Origin: DASRBA01 sp036559665
Lineage (GTDB): Bacteria > Myxococcota > Myxococcia > Myxococcales > Myxococcaceae
Reading direction: 5' to 3'
DNA: 22,689 nucleotides
Assembly: GCA_036559665.1 (NCBI GenBank)
Contig: DATBSS010000272.1
Coordinates: forward strand, 1-22,689
Shown: positions 8,371 through 15,867 of the stretch, piece after piece
Position numbering within the stretch: the stretch's first letter is position 1
Layout of the letters: the number at the start of each line of letters is the position of its first letter
Notes under the pieces: generated by a model
Told to the model about the DNA's origin: nothing
Database searches by the model: none
Seen by the model: the letters and a program-made list of their open reading frames with translations, nothing else
Made by a program: the position numbers and the translations under genes

Positions 8371-8399
8371 GAGGTAGCAGCAACTCCGTTGAGGGTCAA
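8371..8399 (-). promoter_or_regulatory. Possible sigma-70 promoter for the TonB-dependent receptor
   Basis: On the minus strand, TTGACC (8394-8399) and TACCTC (8371-8376) are separated by 17 bases, about 60 bases upstream of the receptor start. The -35 box is good and the -10 box poor, so this is tentative. The rest of the 263-base divergent gap holds only the ribosome sites of the two flanking genes; I saw no Fur-box-like palindrome. Confidence 0.25.
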
Positions 8400-8574
8400 A
8401 CACTCAGAAACGACACGCCCGACGCCCGGTGAAGCGCAGGAGAGCACCGCGGCGCCGCCGAATTCTCAGTTGCCGAGATGGCGCTGCCAAGCCTCTGCAC
8501 ACATTGACGTTGTTGAAACCAGCTCGAGCGCGCCGCGTACCGACCCCAGTCGCATCGCTCTCCGGAGGTCCCCG

Positions 8575-10929
8575 ATGCCTGCCGCCCCCGACGTGGTTTC
8601 CACGAAGAAGCCGTCCGTCCTTCCCCCGAAGCCCGAGCCCAGGAGCGCCCCCGCGCCCGCGCCCGCGTCCACGCCGCCGCCTACCGCGCCCCGCAATCAG
8701 CGGAGCTCGTTCGCGGACGCGCCGAAGCGGAAGTCGGTGGAGCTCGATCCCCAGGCTGCTCCGGCGCCTGCGCCCGCCACGGCCCAGCCGCTCCCGGCCA
8801 CGGAGGTGCTGCGCCGAGGCAGCGCCGCGTTCAAGGACGTCCCCGCCTCCGCCGCGCCCGCGTACGCCGTGCCTCCCGAGACGCCGCAGCCGCCGGCCGG
8901 AGCACAGGAGGGCGCACGGCAGGTGGAGCAGGCCTACCAGGACGGCGGTGCGCTGGCGGCATCACAGGAGCTGGATCGGCAGGCCCAGGCCCTGGGCGAC
9001 GACCAGGCGGCGATCGACTCGCTGATCACCGCGTCCCAGCCGACCATCGATCGGATCAGCCAGGACCTGGCGCAGCGGATCGAGGACGGGACCGACGACA
9101 CGGACGAACAACCCGTGACCGGGGACACCATCGCCGCGCTCTCCGGCGTGGCGGACCACGCGGGCGCCGCGGGGGCGCAAGCCATCGCGCGGTCGCTGGC
9201 GGCGGCGCTGCCCGACAAGGAGGGGCTCAACCAGCTCGACGACGCCTTCGACCACCTCGCCGACCGGGGGGAGGGCACTCGCCTGACCCTGGCGTTGGTC
9301 AACGAGCTGGACGCGGCCGGGAAGACCGAGACCGCCGGGGAGCTGGTCACCGAGGCGTTCGACGGGATCAACGAGCTGCGCGACGACTACAAGGACGCGC
9401 GCTCCGACCGGGAGGAGGCCGACCAGGAGCTGGCCACGCAGCTCACGGATCTCGAAGGCGCCCTCACCGACGAGCAACGCGCCGCGTACATCGAGGAGTA
9501 CCACCAGGTGCATGCGGAGGTGTACCAGCGGGAGGCCGAGGCCGCGCTCGCGCTCTCCGGCGCGGTGGGCCCCAACGTCGACGCGCTGAACCAGGTGGTC
9601 CAGGCCCACGGCGACCGCGCGGACGACGTGGTCGATCTCATGAAGGACCTGGCCGGGTCGCCGCAGCCGGCGGCGGCGGTGGAGTGGGCCGCCAAGGCGT
9701 TCCAGGACGGGTCGCCCACCGCGGAGATCTTCGGTGACTTCCAGGAAGAGGTGGAGCGGGACGTGGTCCAGGCCGGCCTGCCCGGCACGCTGCTGCAGTA
9801 CCAGGCCGAGGCGGACGGCGACGCGGGCCCGGCGCTGGACCGGTTCCAGGGGCTGTTCAACCAGTTCAAGTCCGCCTACCGCCTGTTCACCGGCCGGGAC
9901 CAGTTCCAGCAGGCCATCCAGCGCGGGCAGGAATTCATCGACGCCTTCCGGGCGCAGCAGGCGGGCGATCCGACCCGGCTCCGGGCGCTGCTCAGCAGCG
10001 AGCAGAACGTCCGCTCCCTCACGCCGTTCACCGCGGGGTTCGCCGCCGCAGGCGTCGTCTTCGGGATCGCCAACGCGGCCAACGCCGAGGACGCCGAGGC
10101 GTTGGTGCAGGGCATCGGGACCGCGGGCCGCGGCGGGCTGGAGTTGCTGGCCGGTGGCATTGGCTCGCTCAACAGCAGCGGGCGGCTGGCGGCGCTGGTG
10201 GGGCAGGAGGGCGCCGAGTCGGCGGTGCGGGCGGCGCGGTTCGCGACCAACCGGCTCATCCCGGGCCTCGCGGTCGGGCTGAATGCACTCACCACGGTTC
10301 AGTCGTTCCGCGATGCGCTGGACGACCCGAGCGCGGAGAACATCGTGAAGCTGGTGGGGTCCGCCACGTCGCTGGTGGGCAGCGTGATCTCGCTCTTCCC
10401 GCCGGCGGCGCCCATCGGCAAGGCGATCGAGCTGATCGGCGTGGGGATCTCGCTCGTCGGCTCGTGGGTCTTCGGGGACGACACCGACGCCCGGCGCGAC
10501 CACGAGCAGGAGGCGATCCTCAAGGAGGTCCTCGCGGACGAGCCGTACTTCCAGAGCCACCCGGACCAACTCGATGAGGTGAGCGAGCAGATCTCGAGGT
10601 CGGACACCGACCTGGGGCAACTGAGCGAGGACGCCGGGCTGACGCAATCGCAGCTCTTCGAGTTGGTGGGGTCCGTAGACGGGCGGGAGAACGATGCGCT
10701 CGAGGAGGTCGCGGAGGTCGCCACCGCGGTCGGCCTCAGCGGCCAGCAGCTGGTGGACGCGCTCCAGGGGCTGGACGAGGAGTGGGGCGGCGTCGAGGAC
10801 GCCTGGCTCTCCAACCTCCAGCTCTTCGAGCACGCGGAGTCGCTGCCGGAGGACAGCGCGGAGCGACTGGAGTACCTCAAGGTCATCGCCGGCCAGCTGG
10901 GGATCGAGGGCCCGGCAAGCCTCGACTGA
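8575..10929 (+). CDS. Large protein of unknown family with hydrophobic C-terminal-half segments
   Basis: I do not recognise this 784-residue protein. The ATG at 8575 has an excellent GGAGGT ribosome site; the frame is open upstream without one. There is no signal peptide. Residues 1-110 are Pro/Ala-rich and probably disordered. Residues 115-470 are acidic and predicted helical (runs of D, E, Q, A). Hydrophobic segments follow at about 482-504, 559-577 and 589-634, the last a long hydrophobic hairpin around SLFPPAAPIG. Residues 640-784 are acidic and helical again. This layout, amphipathic helices around a hydrophobic hairpin without a leader, resembles pore-forming toxins or secretion-system translocators, but that is inference from shape only. 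It is divergent from the TonB receptor, and an EamA exporter follows 18 bases downstream. Confidence 0.85.
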   Translation: MPAAPDVVSTKKPSVLPPKPEPRSAPAPAPASTPPPTAPRNQRSSFADAPKRKSVELDPQAAPAPAPATAQPLPATEVLRRGSAAFKDVPASAAPAYAVPPETPQPPAGAQEGARQVEQAYQDGGALAASQELDRQAQALGDDQAAIDSLITASQPTIDRISQDLAQRIEDGTDDTDEQPVTGDTIAALSGVADHAGAAGAQAIARSLAAALPDKEGLNQLDDAFDHLADRGEGTRLTLALVNELDAAGKTETAGELVTEAFDGINELRDDYKDARSDREEADQELATQLTDLEGALTDEQRAAYIEEYHQVHAEVYQREAEAALALSGAVGPNVDALNQVVQAHGDRADDVVDLMKDLAGSPQPAAAVEWAAKAFQDGSPTAEIFGDFQEEVERDVVQAGLPGTLLQYQAEADGDAGPALDRFQGLFNQFKSAYRLFTGRDQFQQAIQRGQEFIDAFRAQQAGDPTRLRALLSSEQNVRSLTPFTAGFAAAGVVFGIANAANAEDAEALVQGIGTAGRGGLELLAGGIGSLNSSGRLAALVGQEGAESAVRAARFATNRLIPGLAVGLNALTTVQSFRDALDDPSAENIVKLVGSATSLVGSVISLFPPAAPIGKAIELIGVGISLVGSWVFGDDTDARRDHEQEAILKEVLADEPYFQSHPDQLDEVSEQISRSDTDLGQLSEDAGLTQSQLFELVGSVDGRENDALEEVAEVATAVGLSGQQLVDALQGLDEEWGGVEDAWLSNLQLFEHAESLPEDSAERLEYLKVIAGQLGIEGPASLD

Positions 10930-10947
10930 CGGGCGCCGCCGCGTGCG

Positions 10948-11823
10948 ATGCTCGGCGGCGACGTGGCTCACCGTGTCTCCCGGGGAACGCTGGCCGCACT
11001 GACGGTGGCGGCGCTCTGCTGCTTCGCGGGCAACTCGCTGCTCGCGCGCGTGGCCCTGCGCTCCGGGGAGATCGACGCCGCTTCGTACACGCTGATCCGC
11101 CTGGCCTCGGGCGCGGCGATGCTGTTCGCGCTGCTGCGGCTCCGGCGCGCGCGCTCGGGAGCCGCGGCGCCGCGGGGCGGGAGCTGGGCCTCCGCGGCGG
11201 CGCTGTTCCTCTACGCCGGCCTGTTCTCGCTGGCCTACCTGCGGCTGTCCGCGGGGACCGGCGCGCTCCTCCTCTTCGGCGCCGTCCAGGTGGCGATGAT
11301 CGGCCGCGGGCTCGCCGCCGGCGAACGGCCTCGCGCGCTGGAGTGGGCGGGGCTGGCCGCCGCGCTGGGCGGCCTCACCTGGCTCGTCCTCCCCGGTCTC
11401 GCCGCGCCCGATCCGATCTCCGCCGCGCTCATGCTGGGGGCCGGGGCGGCGTGGGGCTGGTACTCGCTCCGGGGGCGCGCCGCGGTCGATCCGCTCGCCA
11501 CCACCGCGGACAACTTCGCCCGCGCGGCGCCGATGGCCGCGCTCTGCGCCCTTCCGTTCCTGCCGCAGATGCACCTCGGCCCACGGGGCATTGGCCTGGC
11601 CGTCGCGTCCGGGGCGCTGGCCTCCGGGGTCGGGTACAGCTTCTGGTACGCGGCGCTGCCTTCGCTCTCCCGCCTCCGGGCCGGGCTGGTGCAACTGTCG
11701 GTGCCGGTGCTGGCCGCGGCCGGTGGCGTGCTCCTCCTCGGGGAGGCGCTCAGCGGGCGCCTGGCGATCTCGGCGATCGCGATCGTGGGCGGGATCGGGA
11801 TGGCACTGGCAGGGCGGCGCTGA
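10948..11823 (+). CDS. EamA-family (DMT superfamily) transporter
   Basis: This inner-membrane protein of 291 residues has about ten hydrophobic helices arranged as two EamA repeats. The first repeat has FAGNSLLARVAL and YTLIRLASGAAMLFALL; the second has GAGAAWGWYSLRGRA and ends in PVLAAAGGVLLLGEALSGRL, the typical penultimate-helix signature. Such proteins move small metabolites such as amino acids or drugs, usually outward; the substrate is not readable. The ATG at 10948 has a weak ribosome site; GTG at 10963 is an alternative. It follows the 784-residue unknown gene by 18 bases, so co-transcription is likely. Confidence 0.88.
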   Translation: MLGGDVAHRVSRGTLAALTVAALCCFAGNSLLARVALRSGEIDAASYTLIRLASGAAMLFALLRLRRARSGAAAPRGGSWASAAALFLYAGLFSLAYLRLSAGTGALLLFGAVQVAMIGRGLAAGERPRALEWAGLAAALGGLTWLVLPGLAAPDPISAALMLGAGAAWGWYSLRGRAAVDPLATTADNFARAAPMAALCALPFLPQMHLGPRGIGLAVASGALASGVGYSFWYAALPSLSRLRAGLVQLSVPVLAAAGGVLLLGEALSGRLAISAIAIVGGIGMALAGRR

Positions 11824-11880
11824 GGCGCTCTGAACGCCAGTGTTCATAACCCACTGAGCACATTCAAGATCTGTCCAGGG

Positions 11881-11898
11881 ACCGTCCGTACGGACAGT
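11881..11898. promoter_or_regulatory. 18-base palindrome, candidate operator of the amine oxidase
   Basis: ACCGTCCGTACGGACAGT pairs at 8 of 9 positions, with a perfect 12-base core GTCCGTACGGAC (11884-11895). A further CTGTCC at 11871-11876 also mirrors the GGACAG at 11892-11897. The last base begins a -10-like TAAAAT (11898-11903). The site is about 105 bases upstream of the amine oxidase start, in a 178-base gap. A dimeric repressor of TetR type is a natural guess; no regulator gene is adjacent. Confidence 0.45.
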
Positions 11899-12001
11899 AA
11901 AATTACCGTGTGCCTTGATCGCCTACCTCGCCAGCAGGCATATCTGGAGATCCCCCAGCCGTCCCACTTGCCGGCGATCTCACATCGCGGAGGACGTTCC
12001 C

Positions 12002-13678
12002 GTGGCCCATACCCGACTGTTCAGCCAGCTTCGACGCGCCTTCCGGATCGCCGATCTCTGCGAGCGCGAAGGACTCAGCACGCGCGACGGCGTGGCGCGA
12101 GCCGGGGAGCTCCAGGAGCGGCGTGCGCTATCGCGGCGCTCGGTGCTGAAGGGGGCCGCGGTGGCGGCGGTGGCGGCGACCGCCAGCCGGCGCGCGTTCG
12201 CGGCGGGCGGAAACGCGCCTCGCATCGCCATCGTGGGCGCCGGGATGGCGGGGCTGGTGGCGGCGGATCGCCTCCGCGCCAAGGGCTACTCGGCGGTCCT
12301 CTACGAGGCCAACACCCGCGTGGGCGGGCGCGTGAAGTCCGCGCGCGGGACGTTCCCCGGCCAGGTCGGCGAGTTGGGCGGCGAGATGATCGACAACCTG
12401 CACAAGACGATGCTCGCCTACGCCAACGAGTTCAACCTGGCGAAGGAGGACCTCGAGAAGGCGCCGGGCGAGACCGGCTACTACTTCGGCGGCCAGCGGT
12501 ACTCGGAGGACCAGGTCATCGACGAGTACCGCCAACTCGTGCCGCGCATGCGGAATGACATGCACTCCAGCTCCGGCGCGCCGACGTACTTCTCGCATAC
12601 CGTCGGCGACGTCCTGCTGGACCAGACGGACCTGGCGACCTGGCTGGGGACGCGCGCCGGCGACCTGCCGCTGATCCGCAAGGTGCTGGAGCAGGCCTAC
12701 GTCGCGGAGTACGGACTGGAGTGTGCGGAGCAGAGCTGCCTGAACATGCTCCTGTTCATCCATGCGGACCGGAAGTCGAAGCTCCGCGAGTTCGGCGTGT
12801 TCAGCGACGAGCGCTTCCACCTGGTGGGCGGCAACGACGCCATCGCCAGCAACATCCGCGCGCGGCTGCCCGGGACGGTGAACACGGGCGCGGAGCTGGT
12901 GCGCCTGGGCAAGAACGCGTCCGGCAAGTACGAGCTCTGGTTCCGTGGCGGGTCCGTGCCGGAGCTGGCGGAAGCGGTCATCGTGGCGCTGCCCTTCACG
13001 GTGCTGCGGAAGGTGACGCTGGACGCCAGCCTCGGGCTCTCCGCCGCCAAGCTGAACGCCATCAACACCCTCGGCTACGGCGCCAACTGCAAGACGTTGA
13101 TCGGCTTCGACGGCCGCCCGTGGCTGGAGCAGGGCTGCGACGGCACCGTCTACACCGATCTCCCGAACCTGCAGAACACCTGGGAGGTGAGCTACACGTC
13201 CGGCTCCACGTCGACCATCCTCTGCGACTTCGCGGGTGGCAACCGCGGGCGCGCGCTGCAACTCCCGCCGCCGCCGCCGGGCTCGCCGGTGCTCTGCAAC
13301 AACTGCCACAACGGCCCGGGCGGCTTCTTCGACATCCAGGACGCCCTGCTCCAGTCGCAGGTCGACTCGTTCCTCACCGACCTCGACCGGGTGTTCCCCG
13401 GCGCCAGGGCGCGGGCGACCCGCGCGGGCGGCAAGTACGTGTTCCGCCGCGGGCACTGGCTGTCGCAGTCGTACTCGCGCGGCTCGTACACCTCCTACCT
13501 GCCCGGCCAGCTCACCGGCATCGCCGGCCTCGAGGCCCAGTCGGCCGGCGCCCTGAAGTTCGCCGGCGAGCACACCAACTCCTTCTACGACTGGCAGGGC
13601 TTCATGGAGGGCGCCTGCCTCTCCGGCATCGACGCCGCCAACGAGGTGCTGGACGACATCCAGCACGGGCGGATCTAG
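12002..13678 (+). CDS. Tat-exported flavin amine oxidase
   Basis: This FAD-dependent oxidase has 558 residues. The N-terminus carries a twin-arginine signal, LSRRSVLKGAAVAAVAATASRR, about 60 residues in and preceded by a charged region. The FAD Rossmann motif follows at once (IAIVGAGMAGLVAA, then YEANTRVGGRVKS and GELGGEMID). The C-terminus has the closing FAD motif (LKFAGEHTNSFYDWQGFMEGACLSG). This is the monoamine/L-amino-acid oxidase fold, which oxidises an amine to an imine with release of peroxide, here outside the cytoplasm. An insertion near 420-445 holds a proline run and CNNCH (432-436), which has the c-heme attachment pattern. The GTG start has GGAGGA 8 bases upstream. Substrate unknown. 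It ends 7 bases from a convergent lipoprotein gene. Confidence 0.92.
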   Translation: MAHTRLFSQLRRAFRIADLCEREGLSTRDGVARAGELQERRALSRRSVLKGAAVAAVAATASRRAFAAGGNAPRIAIVGAGMAGLVAADRLRAKGYSAVLYEANTRVGGRVKSARGTFPGQVGELGGEMIDNLHKTMLAYANEFNLAKEDLEKAPGETGYYFGGQRYSEDQVIDEYRQLVPRMRNDMHSSSGAPTYFSHTVGDVLLDQTDLATWLGTRAGDLPLIRKVLEQAYVAEYGLECAEQSCLNMLLFIHADRKSKLREFGVFSDERFHLVGGNDAIASNIRARLPGTVNTGAELVRLGKNASGKYELWFRGGSVPELAEAVIVALPFTVLRKVTLDASLGLSAAKLNAINTLGYGANCKTLIGFDGRPWLEQGCDGTVYTDLPNLQNTWEVSYTSGSTSTILCDFAGGNRGRALQLPPPPPGSPVLCNNCHNGPGGFFDIQDALLQSQVDSFLTDLDRVFPGARARATRAGGKYVFRRGHWLSQSYSRGSYTSYLPGQLTGIAGLEAQSAGALKFAGEHTNSFYDWQGFMEGACLSGIDAANEVLDDIQHGRI

Positions 13679-13685
13679 CCCGGCC

Positions 13686-14462
13686 CTAAGGGATGAAGGA
13701 GAGGAGGTTGTTGTTGTCGAGGAACGTCTCCGCCGCCCCGTTGTCCGAGATCCCGGCCACGCCGCAGGAGTAGTTCCCCGCGCCGTAGTACCCGTTCAGC
13801 GTGACGTCGATCGCGTGCCCGTTTTCGACGAGGGTGTTCACGGTCCGGGCCACCGTATGGGTCCCGACGGTGCACACGACCTGCTGCACCGTTCCGCGGC
13901 GGCCGTTGTTCGCGACGCTCAGGTGGAGGAGTCCGTCGGATGGGCTCCGCGTGACCGACTGCAGCCGGAGCTCGATGGCGCTCATGCACACGCCCGTGTA
14001 GTCGGAGCAGCAGTCCCCGAAGCCGGTGCACAGCGAGTCGCACCAGCACGTCGGGGCGGATCCTCCGCAGCGGGTGACGCAGCTGTCCGGGCGGGGGTCC
14101 TTGTTCACCGTTACGAAGCAGTCTCCCGTCGCAAGAGGCCACGCTTCGACGTGGATGTGGACGTTCACCCGGCAGTCGTTGGGATCGGAGGTGGTGAACC
14201 CCACGATGTTGCAAAAGCCCGTGCCGGCGGACGAGGCGGTGGCGTTGGTCCGCTGGAAGCCCGCGCCGCAGGCGCAGCCCACGGTCTGGGTGGAGTCCCA
14301 CGGCCCAAACAGGTTGCCGTTGTAGTGGATGGTGCTCCCACACGCGAACAGCGGCTCCTGGGCCGTGGCGAGCGGTGCGGGGTCCCGGACCGGCCCGCAG
14401 GACGCGAGCGCCAGGACTGCGAGGAAGATGCCTGCTGCGGAGCCGCTTTGACGGTGGTTCAT
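13686..14462 (-). CDS. Secreted lipoprotein with somatomedin-B-like domain
   Basis: This predicted lipoprotein has 258 residues, with a signal peptide ending in the lipobox LASC (lipidated Cys22). The middle is cysteine-rich. Residues 128-159 reproduce the eight-cysteine somatomedin-B pattern: CVTRC, then CWCDSLC, then DCCSDYTGVC, with the spacing of the vitronectin-type knot. Residues 160-258 look like an Ig-like/CARDB beta domain (LHLSVANNGRRGTVQQVVCTV, ending NNLLSFIP). Somatomedin-B domains bind protein partners in animals; the bacterial role is unknown, and surface adhesion or protein interaction is inference. The ATG has a GGGGGA ribosome site 7 bases upstream. The reading frame is open further upstream, but the lipoprotein signal fixes this start. 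It is divergent from the NnrS-like gene. Confidence 0.85.
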   Translation of the reverse strand: MNHRQSGSAAGIFLAVLALASCGPVRDPAPLATAQEPLFACGSTIHYNGNLFGPWDSTQTVGCACGAGFQRTNATASSAGTGFCNIVGFTTSDPNDCRVNVHIHVEAWPLATGDCFVTVNKDPRPDSCVTRCGGSAPTCWCDSLCTGFGDCCSDYTGVCMSAIELRLQSVTRSPSDGLLHLSVANNGRRGTVQQVVCTVGTHTVARTVNTLVENGHAIDVTLNGYYGAGNYSCGVAGISDNGAAETFLDNNNLLSFIP

Positions 14463-14637
14463 GGTGGGTCCCCCTGCGTGTGCACACAGAAACGGGGATC
14501 GCGTTTTTCCTTGGGTCTCCTCCAGCCGGATCGACGCAAATGGCGCGGTTTCCGGGCGGGGCGCGCAGCCTGTGCGCGTGGGGACGGGCGGCGCGGGCCG
14601 GACGCGCTGGCACGTCGCCTGCCTTGGCCATGGGGAC

Positions 14638-15867
14638 ATGAGCGTCTCCAGTCCACCCGCCTCGCTGGCCCTGGCCGAGACCACCGGGCCCCGCTGGCGC
14701 GCCGAGCCCTACCGCCTGCTCTTCCCCCTGGGGGCCTTGCTGGCCTGGGCCGGGGTCCTCCACTGGCTCCTGCTCGCGTCCGGCGCGATCGAGGAGTACC
14801 GGTCGACTTTCCACGCCATCACCCAGGTCCAGGGCTTCATGACCTGCTTCGCGGTGGGGTTCCTGTTCACGTTCATCCCCCGCCGCACCGGCGGCCTCCC
14901 CGCGAGCGCGTGGCAGATCGCCGTCGCGGCGGCGGCGCCCGTGGCGACCACGGCCTTCGCCTGGTTCGAGTCCTGGGTCCCCTCGCAGGCCTGCTGGACC
15001 ATCGGGCTCCTGGTGGTGATGGGGTTCGCGTTCGACCGGGTCCGGCGCTCGAGGTCGCTCGGCGCGTTCCCGCCCGGTTTCCTCTGGGTCCCGGCCGGGC
15101 TGTTCGGGTGCCTGGCGGCCGCGGTGGCGGCGGGGGTGGGCGGCGCGTCCGGGGGCGGCCTGGCGTGGCTCCACGACGCCGGGCGGTCGTTCATCCAGCA
15201 GGGCCTGTTCACCGCGCTCGTGCTGGGCGTGGGCTCGCTGCTGCTGCCGGTGCTGGCGTACGGCAAGCCGCCGGCGCCGAAGGGCGGGAAGGGTGCGGTG
15301 GCGCTCCATGCGGTGGCCATCGCCGCCTTCGCCGCCTCGTTCGCCGTGGAGCAGCAATTCTCCATGCAGGCGGGGTTCGCCATGCGGGCCGCCATCACCT
15401 CCGGCGTGCTGTGGTCCGCCGGGCTGTGGCGGCGCCCCACCGCGCCCGGCTTCCACCGGTTCCTGGCCTGGCTCTCCGCGTGGTGCATCCCGCTGGGCGC
15501 GCTGGCGGTGGCGCTGTTCCCCGGGTATCGCCGCGCCGGCCTGCACGTGGCGTTCATCGGGTGCTTCGGCCTGGCGGCCCTGTCGGTGTCGATCCACGTC
15601 GCGCTGACGCATGCCGGCCGCTCGCGCCTGCTCGAGGGCCGGCCGCGGTGGCTGGCCGGGCTCGCGTTGCTCTTGCTCGCGGCGCTCGCGTTCCGGGTGG
15701 TGCTCGACCTGGACCCGGTGCGCTTCAAGCTCTGGCTGGGGTGCGCCTCGGCGTCCTTCCTCGCCGCCACCGTGGCGTGGGGAATGCTGGTGGTGCCTCA
15801 CCTCGCCGGGGTCGCGCCGCCGCCGCCCGCGCGCAGCGGGTTCACCGGGAACCTGCGGGTGTCGTAG
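14638..15867 (+). CDS. NnrS-family membrane protein
   Basis: This polytopic inner-membrane protein of 409 residues has about twelve hydrophobic helices. The N-terminal PYRLLFPLGALLAWAGVLHWLL and the following FHAITQVQGFMTCFAVGFLFTFIPRRTGG match the NnrS pattern (first helix, then a His-containing helix leading to a PRRTG loop). NnrS proteins are heme/copper-containing and help cells tolerate nitric oxide and its iron complexes. The usual HAHEM-like sequence is reduced here to FHAI, so metal binding may differ. The ATG at 14638 precedes the family-like start. Its 3' end overlaps the convergent diheme cytochrome gene by 70 bases. Confidence 0.82.
   Translation: MSVSSPPASLALAETTGPRWRAEPYRLLFPLGALLAWAGVLHWLLLASGAIEEYRSTFHAITQVQGFMTCFAVGFLFTFIPRRTGGLPASAWQIAVAAAAPVATTAFAWFESWVPSQACWTIGLLVVMGFAFDRVRRSRSLGAFPPGFLWVPAGLFGCLAAAVAAGVGGASGGGLAWLHDAGRSFIQQGLFTALVLGVGSLLLPVLAYGKPPAPKGGKGAVALHAVAIAAFAASFAVEQQFSMQAGFAMRAAITSGVLWSAGLWRRPTAPGFHRFLAWLSAWCIPLGALAVALFPGYRRAGLHVAFIGCFGLAALSVSIHVALTHAGRSRLLEGRPRWLAGLALLLLAALAFRVVLDLDPVRFKLWLGCASASFLAATVAWGMLVVPHLAGVAPPPPARSGFTGNLRVS

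Noticed and set aside
11831..11846. TGAAC-N6-GTTCA inverted repeat considered as a LexA-type SOS box
   Set aside because: The spacing does not fit GAAC-N4-GTTC or the myxobacterial LexA motif, and it lies just after the EamA stop; the 5-base arms can be chance.
8962..11847. A 961-codon open frame on the minus strand opposite the unknown protein and the EamA gene
   Set aside because: It crosses two well-supported genes with good ribosome sites, is rich in Arg/Gln/His/Glu typical of antisense frames in GC-rich coding DNA, and has no family motif.
14478..14487. GTGTGCACAC palindrome upstream of the somatomedin-B lipoprotein
   Set aside because: A short self-complementary alternating purine-pyrimidine run with no supporting promoter geometry; not strong enough to call an operator.
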